24,958 bases of DNA. It comes from Fimenecus sp045655645 (GTDB lineage Bacteria; Bacillota; Clostridia; Oscillospirales; Acutalibacteraceae). Of the stretch, positions 7,268-16,877 are shown piece by piece. The translations under genes and the position numbers were made by a program. The stretch lies in NCBI GenBank assembly GCA_045655645.1, contig JAZOPS010000045.1, positions 1 through 24,958 on the forward strand, read 5' to 3'. Position 1 is the first letter of the stretch; each line of letters begins with the position of its first letter. The notes under the pieces are model-generated. The model did no database searches and was not told the origin of the DNA. It worked only from the letters and a program-made list of their open reading frames with translations.

Positions 7268-8470
7268 TTATAAATTTGCTATAAATTCGCAAACATAAGA
7301 AAGTGGAGTAAATATCGCCTGATAAACAGGTTTCAAAAATGCTGTGTTCTCAATTAAGAATGGTGACCACACATAGTAATATTGATGAATAAACCAATCG
7401 CCAAACTCTGTGCCGCGAAGCACATTATCACGGAATAATCTGAGGTTATCAAGCACTCTGTCACCCATATCTGTGCCATTCATAGCGAAATATGCAAGAC
7501 AGCTTGCAAGAGCATGACCTTCAAGACTAGTACTTGTACCATCTTCAGAGAAATATGCCTCTGGTGAAATAAAGCGCATAATATTACCATTTTTTGATAT
7601 GGTGTTATAAACTTTATTCTGTTTTACTCCATTTTCATCTACACATTCAAATGAGCCTTGACTGTTTGTGGGATAGCCTGTCAATTGACCGTTAACCCAA
7701 CCAGCAGGACCTGTTTCACCATCAACACCCCAAGTGCTATCTGCTACAAGAGTGGTACCCAGATAATTAATGGTTTTGTTGTTCTGCATAATGTTTTCAA
7801 GGGTATATGAAGTGTCAACAGCATAATCGGTCACTTCGTCTTTACCGGACTTAATAACTACATTAACTGAATGCCCAATATATTTTGTTGGATTTTCAGG
7901 CGGAATATAGTCACCTTTGTATCTATCTTCCGCTTTTGGAACATTCGTTGCTATTGTAAACAATATTTCAACAGGAACTGTTCCCATGCCTTCTGGATTC
8001 AAATACAATTCATTAGTTGATGAAGTGTGCTTTCTGATAAACAGAAGCGACCCCATATCATTACCATTCACATCATATGCTGGAGTTGAGAAAATGTAAG
8101 TATATGACCCGTCAATTGTATCGCCTTCAGGCAAAATTAAAGAGGTTGCAATTCCATCAGCACCCAACCATCTATATTGAAAATTACTAGGGTCAGCATT
8201 TGTTACTTCTATTCCTGCTGCAATTACAGGGTCATACAAAACATCTGCTTGATACGCTTGAACAATTGAGTCGCTGTGTGTTTCAAACTTTGTATATGCC
8301 ATCTTTACAGCGCTTTGAATTTCATAACGATACGTTGACATACTGGTGAAATTTGTCAGCTGATAAAGAAGCGTTCCACCCATGGCTAAAACCATTCCAA
8401 GCACAACTAAAGTGACTAAGGCTTCAACGAGTGAAAAACCGTTTCTGTTTTTGTGTATGAGTTTAAACAT
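7268..8470 (-). CDS. Minor prepilin, PilW/GspJ-like (prepilin N-methylation motif)
   Basis: This 400-residue protein starts MFKLIHKNRNG, followed by FSLVEALVTLVVLGMVLAMGG. That is a class III prepilin signal with cleavage after Gly11 and Glu at +5, processed by PilD. The rest is a soluble extracellular domain of no recognised family. The size and VEALV start resemble PilW/GspJ minor pilins that prime pilus assembly. I chose ATG 8470 because GGGGTGAG lies just upstream; an in-frame ATG at 8515 would add 15 residues, overlap the intergenic stem-loop and give an overlong leader. It is the last gene of the long operon and follows the giant pilin-like gene. Confidence 0.85.
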   Translation of the reverse strand: MFKLIHKNRNGFSLVEALVTLVVLGMVLAMGGTLLYQLTNFTSMSTYRYEIQSAVKMAYTKFETHSDSIVQAYQADVLYDPVIAAGIEVTNADPSNFQYRWLGADGIATSLILPEGDTIDGSYTYIFSTPAYDVNGNDMGSLLFIRKHTSSTNELYLNPEGMGTVPVEILFTIATNVPKAEDRYKGDYIPPENPTKYIGHSVNVVIKSGKDEVTDYAVDTSYTLENIMQNNKTINYLGTTLVADSTWGVDGETGPAGWVNGQLTGYPTNSQGSFECVDENGVKQNKVYNTISKNGNIMRFISPEAYFSEDGTSTSLEGHALASCLAYFAMNGTDMGDRVLDNLRLFRDNVLRGTEFGDWFIHQYYYVWSPFLIENTAFLKPVYQAIFTPLSYVCEFIANL

Positions 8471-8495
8471 TTGCTCACCCCAATACTTCAATTTG

Positions 8496-8522
8496 TTCTG
8501 GGATGGAAAAACCATCCCAGAA
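8496..8522 (-). other. Perfect intra-operon stem-loop after the giant pilin gene
   Basis: An 11-bp perfect stem (8496-8506 with 8512-8522) has a 5-nt loop. It stands between the giant pilin stop and the next ribosome site. On the minus-strand mRNA it is preceded by an A-rich run and not followed by U, so it should not terminate the operon. Read on the + strand it is followed by CTTTATTTTTT and looks like a terminator for antisense transcripts. Confidence 0.7.
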
Positions 8523-8531
8523 CTTTATTTT

Positions 8532-11500
8532 TTAAGACCTTGTCGCACAAGAGTTAATGCCACCGATTAATGATTTATCGAGTATACCTGATGTTGCAGA
8601 AGTTGCACCCTCTTTATAGAATTCAACTTTATCTGACCAGCCACCAAGTGATGCATCCAATCCACATGGAATTAATGGGTCATAAGCCCAACAAACAATA
8701 GGTTTTTCGCCTGTATCATATTCATCATTGTTGTTAGCGTCTTTATAACCAGTTGCAATCCACATACCATTAACATTATTAATCTGAACGATGTTACAGT
8801 TTTCTTCTTTAGTAATTTGAACTGCTTTCCAGTGATATATGCTATTGTCATTTGACTGTTTGCCACCAAAGCCATTATTACCATCACTTATATCAACCCA
8901 ATATCTTACATTAACCCAAGAACCGCCTCTGCCTGTATTGACGATTTTGCCATTATTGTCTGCATCGCCATAAGCTCTGTAATTATATCTTGGGTTTTCA
9001 CCTATTGAGTTTCCATTGCTGTTATAGAGGTTTGAATTATTTCCATTTCCAGGAGCATATACTCCACTTGCACAATAATCCGCTGGGTCTCTATCACTTT
9101 GGTCACCAACTGCTACCCAAATATCATCAGTAAATTCAATATCATTAATATTTTCAAGAGTGTTAATGAAACCAATGACATTAAAAAAGTTATATTGTTG
9201 AGTAGCCTTATCAAAAAATGTTTTGTAGTTTGACGATGCTGTATTCACATGGAAACCTTCACCCGATGAACCAACAGTCTCACCATACTTGCTGTTTCCC
9301 TGAAGACTATATGTCTTGCCACTTACTGTATCAATCCATTTATATGATTGAATTTCAGCATCTACTGAACGGTCATTGTACTTTGATGCATCGCCGTCTC
9401 TTGCTGCCGTAATATCAACCCACCATGAAAGAACGCTACCATTATCAGTACCCCACATTGCTTCAGGGTTACCATTCCAAGTTGTTCCCCAAGCAACACA
9501 AGTTACTTTTGTATCTGACATTGGGTGTGCACGAAGATATTCTGTACTTCCGTCACTGCCTTTTGAAGGTGCAGGACCTGTGATTGACCTTTGAATAATG
9601 TGACGATTATTTTCCCAATATTCCGCACCCTTAAGATTACCGATATGACTGCCCTTTGAAGGATTTGCACTATCAGTAGTTCTTGAGTTTAGATAATAGA
9701 ACTGATGGAAAACATTGCTTTCTTGAGCCAGCTTGTAACCATCTGCGTCAATTGCCATATATTCACTGGTTTTTGAGTTAGCCGCATCTTCACTGAATAA
9801 TTCTTCGATATAACCGTCATCTTTAGTGCCTTGCATATATATTTCACTATTACCAGCTCTTAAGAAGACAATACCATTGTTCATAACTGAAGTAACGTCA
9901 ACCGATGCGGTACCATCTGTTGCACCATAGAAAGCAGTACCACCAAGAACATAACCAACCATCAATGAAACTGGAACATCATTCTCCCCATTTGGAACAA
10001 CCGTGCTTGCGGAATCAAGGAATGTTATAGATTCACGACGATTATGCCAATAGAACACCTGACCGCCCTCTTTGTTGTTAGACAAGTCAAAAACGGTATG
10101 GTCAGTTGGGTTAGCTGCGATTGAAATTGCCAAAGGATGTGAAAGATATGCAATTGTAATATCAATTACCTTACCGTTTGTTGTATAGTTTTGTCTATCA
10201 TTTGCGGGACTTGTTAAAAGTTTAGGACTACCAACTGTTAGGTTATTTGAAACACCTGGGAATAACGCATTAATTGTACTTCTATCTTTATCGTAGGTCG
10301 TTGTATCGTAGTATTTACCTGTAATAGCATATTCAAGGTTTGTATATGGGTAATAAAGAACTGTTGGATACCATTTTTTAGTTGCACCAGTTTTATAGCG
10401 ATACGCTATAGAACCACGAGCGGTTTTATTCCACTGAAGTTCCGATCCATTATAAATTGGTGCAATACCCATAGTCATACGCCAAATTGTGTTGTATTCT
10501 GCATTATCACTCAAAGCAAGTCTATTACTTGCACGACCAACATTAGAATTTGTTATATTTCTAACATAAGATGTTTTCCATTCTTTTGCATATTGTCCGT
10601 CTCCACCAGCAAATTGTATTGTATATGGATATGATGCACCACCTGATGTGCCACCCCAAGCATCCATATATGCTGGTATATAACCGCAATACAAAACATA
10701 GTTAGATGTTGGATATGTTAAGTTGGTTGCAGTTGTTCTTGAAGAATTTGGATTTGTACCTACAGTTGAGTCACCTGATGCGTCAGTACCTGAAATAACA
10801 CCACTTGTAAAATAATGGCTTTTACCTGTGTCTGTAACACCTGACTCATAAACACCACCTGTACCATTAATACGGATAGCATCAACCGATGTAAGTGTTA
10901 TCGGATATGACTTTGTATCAACTGTTGGATTTCCACTTCCGTCAACAAGGCCATTAATTTTGTAATAAGAACTTGTTCCGTCGCCTGGGTCCATCCATCC
11001 CCAAGCTTCATTAGAGAATATTTTTAATCCCTCTGCATAAGAGCCTTTAACTGGATGTCCATTATAATCGCCACTACTATCGTCGTTGTCCTGGAAATTA
11101 ATAATATCATTGTAAGTTGGCATTCCATCTTCACCATCGTCACCTGATGTGGTTATGATACCAAGCCAATTTGTTTTGTCATATGGAATATATGAATATG
11201 CCAAACCATCACTCGCATAGAACTGAACATCTTCACCATAAGTTGCCGAAACTGTACAAAGATTTCTCAAATGAGCAGTACCAGTAGTCACACCAGCTGC
11301 CTTGTATCTTTTTGAACTCATGTTAAATCCAGTTCTATATTTGTTTTGTTCATGCGGTGCTTCATCAGTTGAAAAAATACCACCAGCTGGTACAGTTCCT
11401 GTTGACCAGTACATAGGTCTCATAGCAATATATTTAAAGGAAACATCTGTACTATAAACCCTATTTGATGAAGCGTTATTGTTTTCATCTTTTGTATATA

Positions 11501-12785
11501 TATATGTACCATCTGAAAAACGATTCAAGTTATAGTCAGTATAATATGTATAGTCGCCACCCCAATAGTAGTTACCATATTTTACAGTTTGGTTACCGTT
11601 ACTGTCAGTTGTCAATACGTCAGCATTACGCCAGAAACGGCGCACCTGACCTTCGTCACCACACATTACATAATAGCCATATTTTGTACCGTCAATTTTT
11701 TTACCCTCGGTATAAGAGTCAGCGCTTTCTTCGTCAACCCACTCAACATCATTCATAGCTGATGTTAATGGTGTGTCACCTCTCATTGTTCTTTGAAGAA
11801 TAGCAAGAGTATCTGCTGTACCATCGCCGTCTGGGTCAACAACTTCACCACGGGAAACATAATAATTATATTCACCGTTTTTATTCGCCTCACCAACCAT
11901 AATCATCATTGGTGCATCAACTTCAACAGCTTTTGTTTCTGTACCATATTTAATTATTAATGGTGAAGTTTCAAAAGAAATACCTTTACCACCATAAACA
12001 GTCAAAACAAACGCATCACTAACGCCCTCAAGTGGTTCAATACTCCAAGACACACCTTCTGTTATTGACTTGTTACCATCTTTGTCGCCTTTTAATTTAC
12101 CACCATATTTTGCGTTATAACCTTCATATAAATCAGCATTCTTGCTAACTGTTGTCTGGTCAACGTTTACAAACACTTCAAATCCAGAGCAAGAAGCTGC
12201 CATACCTTTTGCAATAACGATAATATCTTTCTTAATGAAGTCATCTGTAATTGAATTAGGATAACAATAAAATCCCGCATCAATACTATTTGCATAGAAA
12301 GTCATCAAACTATCGTCCATATTGTTAGGGTTAGACAATAAAAGTCCGCCGGAAATATCTGTAAGTTGTCCTTCCGAATCAGCTGCTTTTGTCTTGATTG
12401 TTGCTCCTGTTCCTATGCTTTTTCCACCATCTGTTACAGTGCCAACAACCAAATTACCGTTAGTGTCTTTTGATGAGTCAGTTTTTATAATTGATACACC
12501 ATCGCTACTTGTCAATGTCAACGGTATGTTCTGAAATGGGGTAATATAACCGTTGCTATCCTGTGTTTGTGACTTGTTTATATTACCGATTACACGTTGC
12601 ATAATTCCTGCTTCGTAATAAACCTCATCAAGTTTTTTACCTGCAATATCTATACTGTTGAAATAAGACAAAAACAATGGAGCAAAGCAGAAAATCATCA
12701 AAGTTAAGATAGTCATAGCTGTCATAACTTCAACAAGGCTCATACCTTTTGTCTGCTTTATTATATTGATATATTTTTTCAACAT
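8532..12785 (-). CDS. Giant (1417-residue) type IV pilin-like protein, candidate tip adhesin
   Basis: The protein begins MLKKYINIIKQTKG, then MSLVEVMTAMTILTLMIF: a prepilin leader cleaved after Gly14, Glu at +5 (residue 19), and a hydrophobic assembly helix. About 1400 extracellular residues follow, roughly tenfold larger than an ordinary pilin. The ectodomain is rich in Gly, Asn, Asp, Tyr and Trp. It contains Asp-rich loops that resemble calcium sites (GDKDGNKS, DPDGDGTADT, DANNNDEYDTGE). Near the C-terminus there are repeated motifs such as SWWVDIT/RYWVDIS and WVAVGD/WIATGY, which suggest a beta-rich, propeller-like domain; this is inference. The start codon lies 1 nt after the PilX-like gene's stop, with AAAGGTGAG as ribosome site, implying coupling. 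A pilus-tip adhesin is the likely role. No frameshift or break is visible. Confidence 0.85.
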   Translation of the reverse strand: MLKKYINIIKQTKGMSLVEVMTAMTILTLMIFCFAPLFLSYFNSIDIAGKKLDEVYYEAGIMQRVIGNINKSQTQDSNGYITPFQNIPLTLTSSDGVSIIKTDSSKDTNGNLVVGTVTDGGKSIGTGATIKTKAADSEGQLTDISGGLLLSNPNNMDDSLMTFYANSIDAGFYCYPNSITDDFIKKDIIVIAKGMAASCSGFEVFVNVDQTTVSKNADLYEGYNAKYGGKLKGDKDGNKSITEGVSWSIEPLEGVSDAFVLTVYGGKGISFETSPLIIKYGTETKAVEVDAPMMIMVGEANKNGEYNYYVSRGEVVDPDGDGTADTLAILQRTMRGDTPLTSAMNDVEWVDEESADSYTEGKKIDGTKYGYYVMCGDEGQVRRFWRNADVLTTDSNGNQTVKYGNYYWGGDYTYYTDYNLNRFSDGTYIYTKDENNNASSNRVYSTDVSFKYIAMRPMYWSTGTVPAGGIFSTDEAPHEQNKYRTGFNMSSKRYKAAGVTTGTAHLRNLCTVSATYGEDVQFYASDGLAYSYIPYDKTNWLGIITTSGDDGEDGMPTYNDIINFQDNDDSSGDYNGHPVKGSYAEGLKIFSNEAWGWMDPGDGTSSYYKINGLVDGSGNPTVDTKSYPITLTSVDAIRINGTGGVYESGVTDTGKSHYFTSGVISGTDASGDSTVGTNPNSSRTTATNLTYPTSNYVLYCGYIPAYMDAWGGTSGGASYPYTIQFAGGDGQYAKEWKTSYVRNITNSNVGRASNRLALSDNAEYNTIWRMTMGIAPIYNGSELQWNKTARGSIAYRYKTGATKKWYPTVLYYPYTNLEYAITGKYYDTTTYDKDRSTINALFPGVSNNLTVGSPKLLTSPANDRQNYTTNGKVIDITIAYLSHPLAISIAANPTDHTVFDLSNNKEGGQVFYWHNRRESITFLDSASTVVPNGENDVPVSLMVGYVLGGTAFYGATDGTASVDVTSVMNNGIVFLRAGNSEIYMQGTKDDGYIEELFSEDAANSKTSEYMAIDADGYKLAQESNVFHQFYYLNSRTTDSANPSKGSHIGNLKGAEYWENNRHIIQRSITGPAPSKGSDGSTEYLRAHPMSDTKVTCVAWGTTWNGNPEAMWGTDNGSVLSWWVDITAARDGDASKYNDRSVDAEIQSYKWIDTVSGKTYSLQGNSKYGETVGSSGEGFHVNTASSNYKTFFDKATQQYNFFNVIGFINTLENINDIEFTDDIWVAVGDQSDRDPADYCASGVYAPGNGNNSNLYNSNGNSIGENPRYNYRAYGDADNNGKIVNTGRGGSWVNVRYWVDISDGNNGFGGKQSNDNSIYHWKAVQITKEENCNIVQINNVNGMWIATGYKDANNNDEYDTGEKPIVCWAYDPLIPCGLDASLGGWSDKVEFYKEGATSATSGILDKSLIGGINSCATRS

Positions 12786-12786
12786 A

Positions 12787-14544
12787 TTAGCTCACCTTTT
12801 CAAAATTATTCCAAACGTCACCATGTCGTGGTCTGCCCCACGTAAGCTTTGCACCTGCACCCTCACTTGGTTGAATTATTTCTTTTATGTTAGATTTTGA
12901 ACCATCAACATAATAACCATCTGTCTTTTCTTCGACGATAATCTTTCTCATGAGAACTGTTTTACCATCAGCTGTTACATATGGTTCATAAGTTTTGTTG
13001 TCAGATGCATAATATAACTTCTTAACTTGTTCAAGTTTTCTCTTTGTTGCATCATTTTGTTTAAATCCTTCTAAATCTGCCAAAGATGCATCAATAAAGA
13101 ACTTAAGAAGGTCAATACCTTTTGAGCCACCACCTTGCGTCTCTGTCTCACCTTCTACTGTTGTAAAGTTACCATAAAAATAAGCAATATCACCAGCACT
13201 GAACACACGGTAAGTCTGTGTTGTTGCGCCTTGAGTATAAATTTTCAAGTTAACATTACCATTAAAGAAAATCTTATTAACGCTATCTGCTATTACACTT
13301 TCATTGTCAACCATGTATTTAATTCCATCAATAGGGTCTATTTGTTTTGCATTTTCAGTTGCGTTACCAATAATAACTGTACCTATGCGGAAACGAGTTT
13401 GAGCAGCCATAATTGTAAATGGGTTGTCAGCAAGAAGCGCGTCTGGGTTGGTTATGTAAACTTCCATTGTGATATCACCATCAACTACAATCTGGTCACC
13501 ATAAAGACCAATCATTGTAAATCCCGTTTTTTCCGCTGAAGCATCAATACCAGTCTTTATAAAAAGATTTTCTGATGTTTCAACAACATATAAATGGTCA
13601 ACTATATTGTCGTCCTTTTCAATAACTGTTCCTGGAGCTTTAATCGTCTTTGCCTTAAGTGGAGTATCAAGAATCAAACTACCGCTATGTGCAAACGAAT
13701 ATGGCTGGACAGTTTTTGTTGGTCCACCTAAAATATTTATGAGAAATTGTTTGAAGATGCCTTTAAAAAAGTTGTTTATATTATTAATGAAACCAATTAT
13801 AAATCTGTTATCGTTAGTTGGATAGCTTGTTTCACCAGTATTAATGTTAATTGTTACTTCTGGCTCTTTAACAAAAGATTCTGGTTTCAAAACACCATAG
13901 TCATCATACAACTGTTTACGGCTTGCACTTTCTGTTTCAGAAATATAAGCATAAGTCGTTCTGTTTCTTCTATTACTGTCATCACCACAACTTGCTGTGC
14001 ATCGGAATGTTACAACATCAAGTGTTGATTGTTCATAAGACTCTTCTCCAGGTGCGCTATATTGTCTTAAGTCAATACCTTTACCTATTTCAACAACGAA
14101 AGAACCTATACAATAATCATCATTCAAGTTGCCACTTGTCTTAAATTGAATGCCTGAAAAACGATTTCCCTCTTGGTCATCCGTTGTGTAATACGCATAT
14201 ATTGTGTTTGATTTAACCGGTGCACTGTTTTCTGTACCAGTTGTAATAGGAGCACCTGCTTTGGCAGCAGCCACAACCTTTGAAATTGCATCCAATGAGT
14301 CAAGATTTGATTTATCTCGATAATCTGTACTACCGGTGCTTGCAACCTGATAAGCATAAGAAGCAGCTTCGATACCTGCTCGTGATAAATAATATGCCTT
14401 TTTATCATTGCTCATCCATTTTACTGACAATAATGAATCATAAGCAAACAAAGCCAAACTGGTTGCAAAAGTCATTAATATTGCCATAATGATAAGCACC
14501 ATAGGCAAAGCCATACCTTCATTATTTTTAAGGTATTTTTTCAT
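12787..14544 (-). CDS. PilX/GspK-like minor prepilin lacking Glu5
   Basis: This 585-residue protein begins MKKYLKNNEG, then MALPMVLIIMAILMTFATSL. The xGMALxxxLxxxxxxT pattern and the following KKAYYLSRAGIEAA are typical of PilX/GspK N-termini. Position +5 is Met instead of Glu, as in GspK-type tip subunits, which do not need to pair with a subunit above them. The rest is extracellular with no recognised domain. I chose ATG 14544 because AGAAAGGAG sits 8-9 nt upstream; the in-frame ATG at 14571 would place a less usual leader on the protein. It is followed almost directly by the giant pilin-like gene, so the two probably work together at the pilus tip. Confidence 0.85.
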   Translation of the reverse strand: MKKYLKNNEGMALPMVLIIMAILMTFATSLALFAYDSLLSVKWMSNDKKAYYLSRAGIEAASYAYQVASTGSTDYRDKSNLDSLDAISKVVAAAKAGAPITTGTENSAPVKSNTIYAYYTTDDQEGNRFSGIQFKTSGNLNDDYCIGSFVVEIGKGIDLRQYSAPGEESYEQSTLDVVTFRCTASCGDDSNRRNRTTYAYISETESASRKQLYDDYGVLKPESFVKEPEVTININTGETSYPTNDNRFIIGFINNINNFFKGIFKQFLINILGGPTKTVQPYSFAHSGSLILDTPLKAKTIKAPGTVIEKDDNIVDHLYVVETSENLFIKTGIDASAEKTGFTMIGLYGDQIVVDGDITMEVYITNPDALLADNPFTIMAAQTRFRIGTVIIGNATENAKQIDPIDGIKYMVDNESVIADSVNKIFFNGNVNLKIYTQGATTQTYRVFSAGDIAYFYGNFTTVEGETETQGGGSKGIDLLKFFIDASLADLEGFKQNDATKRKLEQVKKLYYASDNKTYEPYVTADGKTVLMRKIIVEEKTDGYYVDGSKSNIKEIIQPSEGAGAKLTWGRPRHGDVWNNFEKVS

Positions 14545-14589
14545 TTTGTCTGCTCCTTTCTGAAATGGCATCGTAAAAACAATAAATAA

Positions 14590-16272
14590 TTATACGATAA
14601 CACGTAAAACTTCTTCGAGAGAGGTTGTTCCCTCCATCATCTTATAAAGACCTTCGTCTTTAAGGGTTCTCATTTCTTGTGAAACTGCAAGGTCACGAAC
14701 TTCTGTGATTGTAGCCCTATCAAGAATGAGACGTTTCATTTCTTCTGTAACTGTAAGGAACTCAAATACAGCTTCTCGTCCCTTATACCCTGTGTTATTA
14801 CAGGTCAAGCAACCTTTTGCTTTATAAAGCTTATATGAAGGTTGATTGTAGCCATAAGTTTCAAGGTCCGGAACAATCTTTTTAAGGTCTGCATGTGAAA
14901 TTTCATATTCTTCACGACATTTTGGACAGAGTCTTCTAACAAGACGCTGTGCAAGAACGCCAACCAATGATGATGCTGTAAGGAATGGTTCAACACCCAT
15001 TTCATCAAGACGAGTAACAGCACCAGGTGCGTCATTTGTATGGAGTGTTGAAAGAACCAAGTGTCCTGTAAGGGCAGCTTCAACGGCAATTTTTGCAGTT
15101 TCGCTATCACGAATTTCACCGACCATGACAATATCAGGGTCAGAACGGAGAACTGAACGAAGAGCTGCTGCGAATGTCATACCTGCACGGTTGTTCATCT
15201 GAACCTGGTTGATACCAGCCATTCGGCGTTCAACAGGGTCTTCAAGTGTAATAACATTCTTTTCAAGTGTGCTAATTTCTGCCAAAGTTGCATAGAGAGT
15301 TGTTGATTTACCACTACCTGTAGGTCCTGTAACAAGAACGAAACCATAAGGCAAGTGAATAGCATGATTAAATCTATCAAACTGACGTGGACTGAACTTA
15401 ATATCTTTAATTGTAACTGCTTTTGAACTGTTTCTTTCCAAAAGACGCATTACGACTTTTTCGCCATAAACTGTTGGCATTGACGCAATACGAACGTCCA
15501 TCGTTTTATCTTCAAATTTAACTGTTGCACGACCGTCTTGAGGAATACGGCGTTCAGCGATATCCATACCACCGATAACCTTAATTCTTGAAATAACGCC
15601 TGCGTACATTTTGATTGGGTTCTGCATAATTTCTTGCAAAACACCGTCAATTCTGAAACGCACTCTCATGTATTTTTCGAGCGCTTCAATATGAATATCA
15701 GATGCGCCTGCTTTAATAGCATTATTGATAATCTGGTTAACAAGTTGGACAGTTGGCTTGTCATCAATGTCGAGTTGTTCAGATTCAGCAACTGCTTCTT
15801 CTGCGCTTTCGTCATAGTCTTCCACGCCGCTATTCATATTAGCGAAGTTTTCAATTGCAACAGCAAGCTCCATATCTGCTGCAACAACAGGGCAAATTTC
15901 ACATCCTGTAATCATTCTCAAGTTATCAACTAAAAGAATGTCATTAGGATTTTGCATTGCAACATATACAACGCCGTCTTCTTCATAAAGAGGGAGAGCG
16001 TTATTTCTAAGAGCAAATTCAGGTGTAATAAGGTTTGCTACCGCAATATTTACGCCTACTTCGTCAATTGAAACATATTTATATCCTGTTTTCTTTGCAA
16101 GAGTCTTTGCAATATCCTCTTCCGTACAATATCCCAACTGAGTGAGAATTGTACCGATAAGTTGCTTGCTGGTTTTTTGAATATCCAGAGCCTCTTTGAG
16201 TTGGTTTTCATTTATTATGCCGGCATCTATGAGTCTTGCACAAATGCTGCCGGGGATTATAATGTCGCCCAT
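14590..16272 (-). CDS. pilB: Type IV pilus assembly ATPase PilB (GspE family)
   Basis: PilB is the cytoplasmic hexameric ATPase that powers pilus extension. The 560-residue protein has an N-terminal MshEN/GspE-N domain (residues 1-150; ITQLG-like repeats that bind c-di-GMP in some homologues). The ATPase core follows: Walker A GPTGSGKST (Lys322), an aspartate-box region with LEDPVERR, Walker B SDPDIVMVGEIRD (about 375-385), and the His-box STLHTND. A tetracysteine zinc site CPKC...CLTC (about 446-490) is present, a hallmark of PilB/GspE and absent from PilT. Length is normal for the family. It follows pilO by 38 nt in the operon with a modest ACAGGT ribosome site. Confidence 0.97.
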   Translation of the reverse strand: MGDIIIPGSICARLIDAGIINENQLKEALDIQKTSKQLIGTILTQLGYCTEEDIAKTLAKKTGYKYVSIDEVGVNIAVANLITPEFALRNNALPLYEEDGVVYVAMQNPNDILLVDNLRMITGCEICPVVAADMELAVAIENFANMNSGVEDYDESAEEAVAESEQLDIDDKPTVQLVNQIINNAIKAGASDIHIEALEKYMRVRFRIDGVLQEIMQNPIKMYAGVISRIKVIGGMDIAERRIPQDGRATVKFEDKTMDVRIASMPTVYGEKVVMRLLERNSSKAVTIKDIKFSPRQFDRFNHAIHLPYGFVLVTGPTGSGKSTTLYATLAEISTLEKNVITLEDPVERRMAGINQVQMNNRAGMTFAAALRSVLRSDPDIVMVGEIRDSETAKIAVEAALTGHLVLSTLHTNDAPGAVTRLDEMGVEPFLTASSLVGVLAQRLVRRLCPKCREEYEISHADLKKIVPDLETYGYNQPSYKLYKAKGCLTCNNTGYKGREAVFEFLTVTEEMKRLILDRATITEVRDLAVSQEMRTLKDEGLYKMMEGTTSLEEVLRVIV

Positions 16273-16310
16273 AAAAAAACCTGTCTTTCTGTTTGGATTT
16301 TTGCTAATGC

Positions 16311-16862
16311 TTATTTTGTAAAGTTAACAATTACAAATGAAGCAACAACACTTCCGTCTGCTTGTTCTGTCATTGCAATTGAATCAATTCGTGCGATTTC
16401 TTGTTGTGAAACGATAAATTCAGCCATCTGTTTAACATTAATTTCATCGCCTTCAACTGTAATTGTTGATGTTGCTGATTTTACATTACCCATTGGAACT
16501 AATTCACCAACTGTAATTTCTGTAATTGTCAATTCATATTTATCACAAAGTTCTGAGAGTTCTACATAATAATCAACTGTGTTGTATGTATCAGCATCAG
16601 CAATAACTTCGTCATATTTTTCCTTTTGTGCTGCGTAATAATCTGAATTTGCTTTAAGGTTTTTAAGATTTTTCAATAAGAGTCTATTGTTTTCATATTG
16701 TTCAACACTAGTATAAATATTGTTCTGTAATTTTTCACCTTGCTCAAAAGTATACCAACATGTGTATCCAAGAACAAAAGCCAACAAAATTAATACAATA
16801 GTTATAATAACATTACCGTTAATTTTTTCTTTAATTTGAGAAAGATTAATATTTGTATTCAT
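16311..16862 (-). CDS. pilO: Pilus alignment protein PilO-like
   Basis: This 183-residue bitopic membrane protein has a short cytoplasmic N-terminus, one membrane segment (VIITIVLILLAFVLGYT, about residues 18-36), a coiled-coil stretch (about 40-90) and a C-terminal ferredoxin-like alpha/beta domain. This is the PilO layout. PilO dimerises with PilN and links the inner-membrane platform to the outer parts of the machine. Sequence identity to Gram-negative PilO is expected to be low; the call rests on architecture and on lying directly after pilM and pilN. The ribosome site is GGAGGATTG before ATG 16862. Confidence 0.85.
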   Translation of the reverse strand: MNTNINLSQIKEKINGNVIITIVLILLAFVLGYTCWYTFEQGEKLQNNIYTSVEQYENNRLLLKNLKNLKANSDYYAAQKEKYDEVIADADTYNTVDYYVELSELCDKYELTITEITVGELVPMGNVKSATSTITVEGDEINVKQMAEFIVSQQEIARIDSIAMTEQADGSVVASFVIVNFTK

Positions 16863-16877
16863 TTTTCAATCCTCCTC

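Noticed and set aside
8471..8515. Upstream ATG extending the PilW/GspJ-like protein by 15 residues
   Set aside because: The extension overlaps the perfect stem-loop, has no ribosome site, and would lengthen the prepilin leader; ATG 8470 has GGGGTGAG.
14545..14571. Upstream ATG extending the PilX-like protein by 9 residues
   Set aside because: A much stronger ribosome site (AGAAAGGAG) serves ATG 14544.
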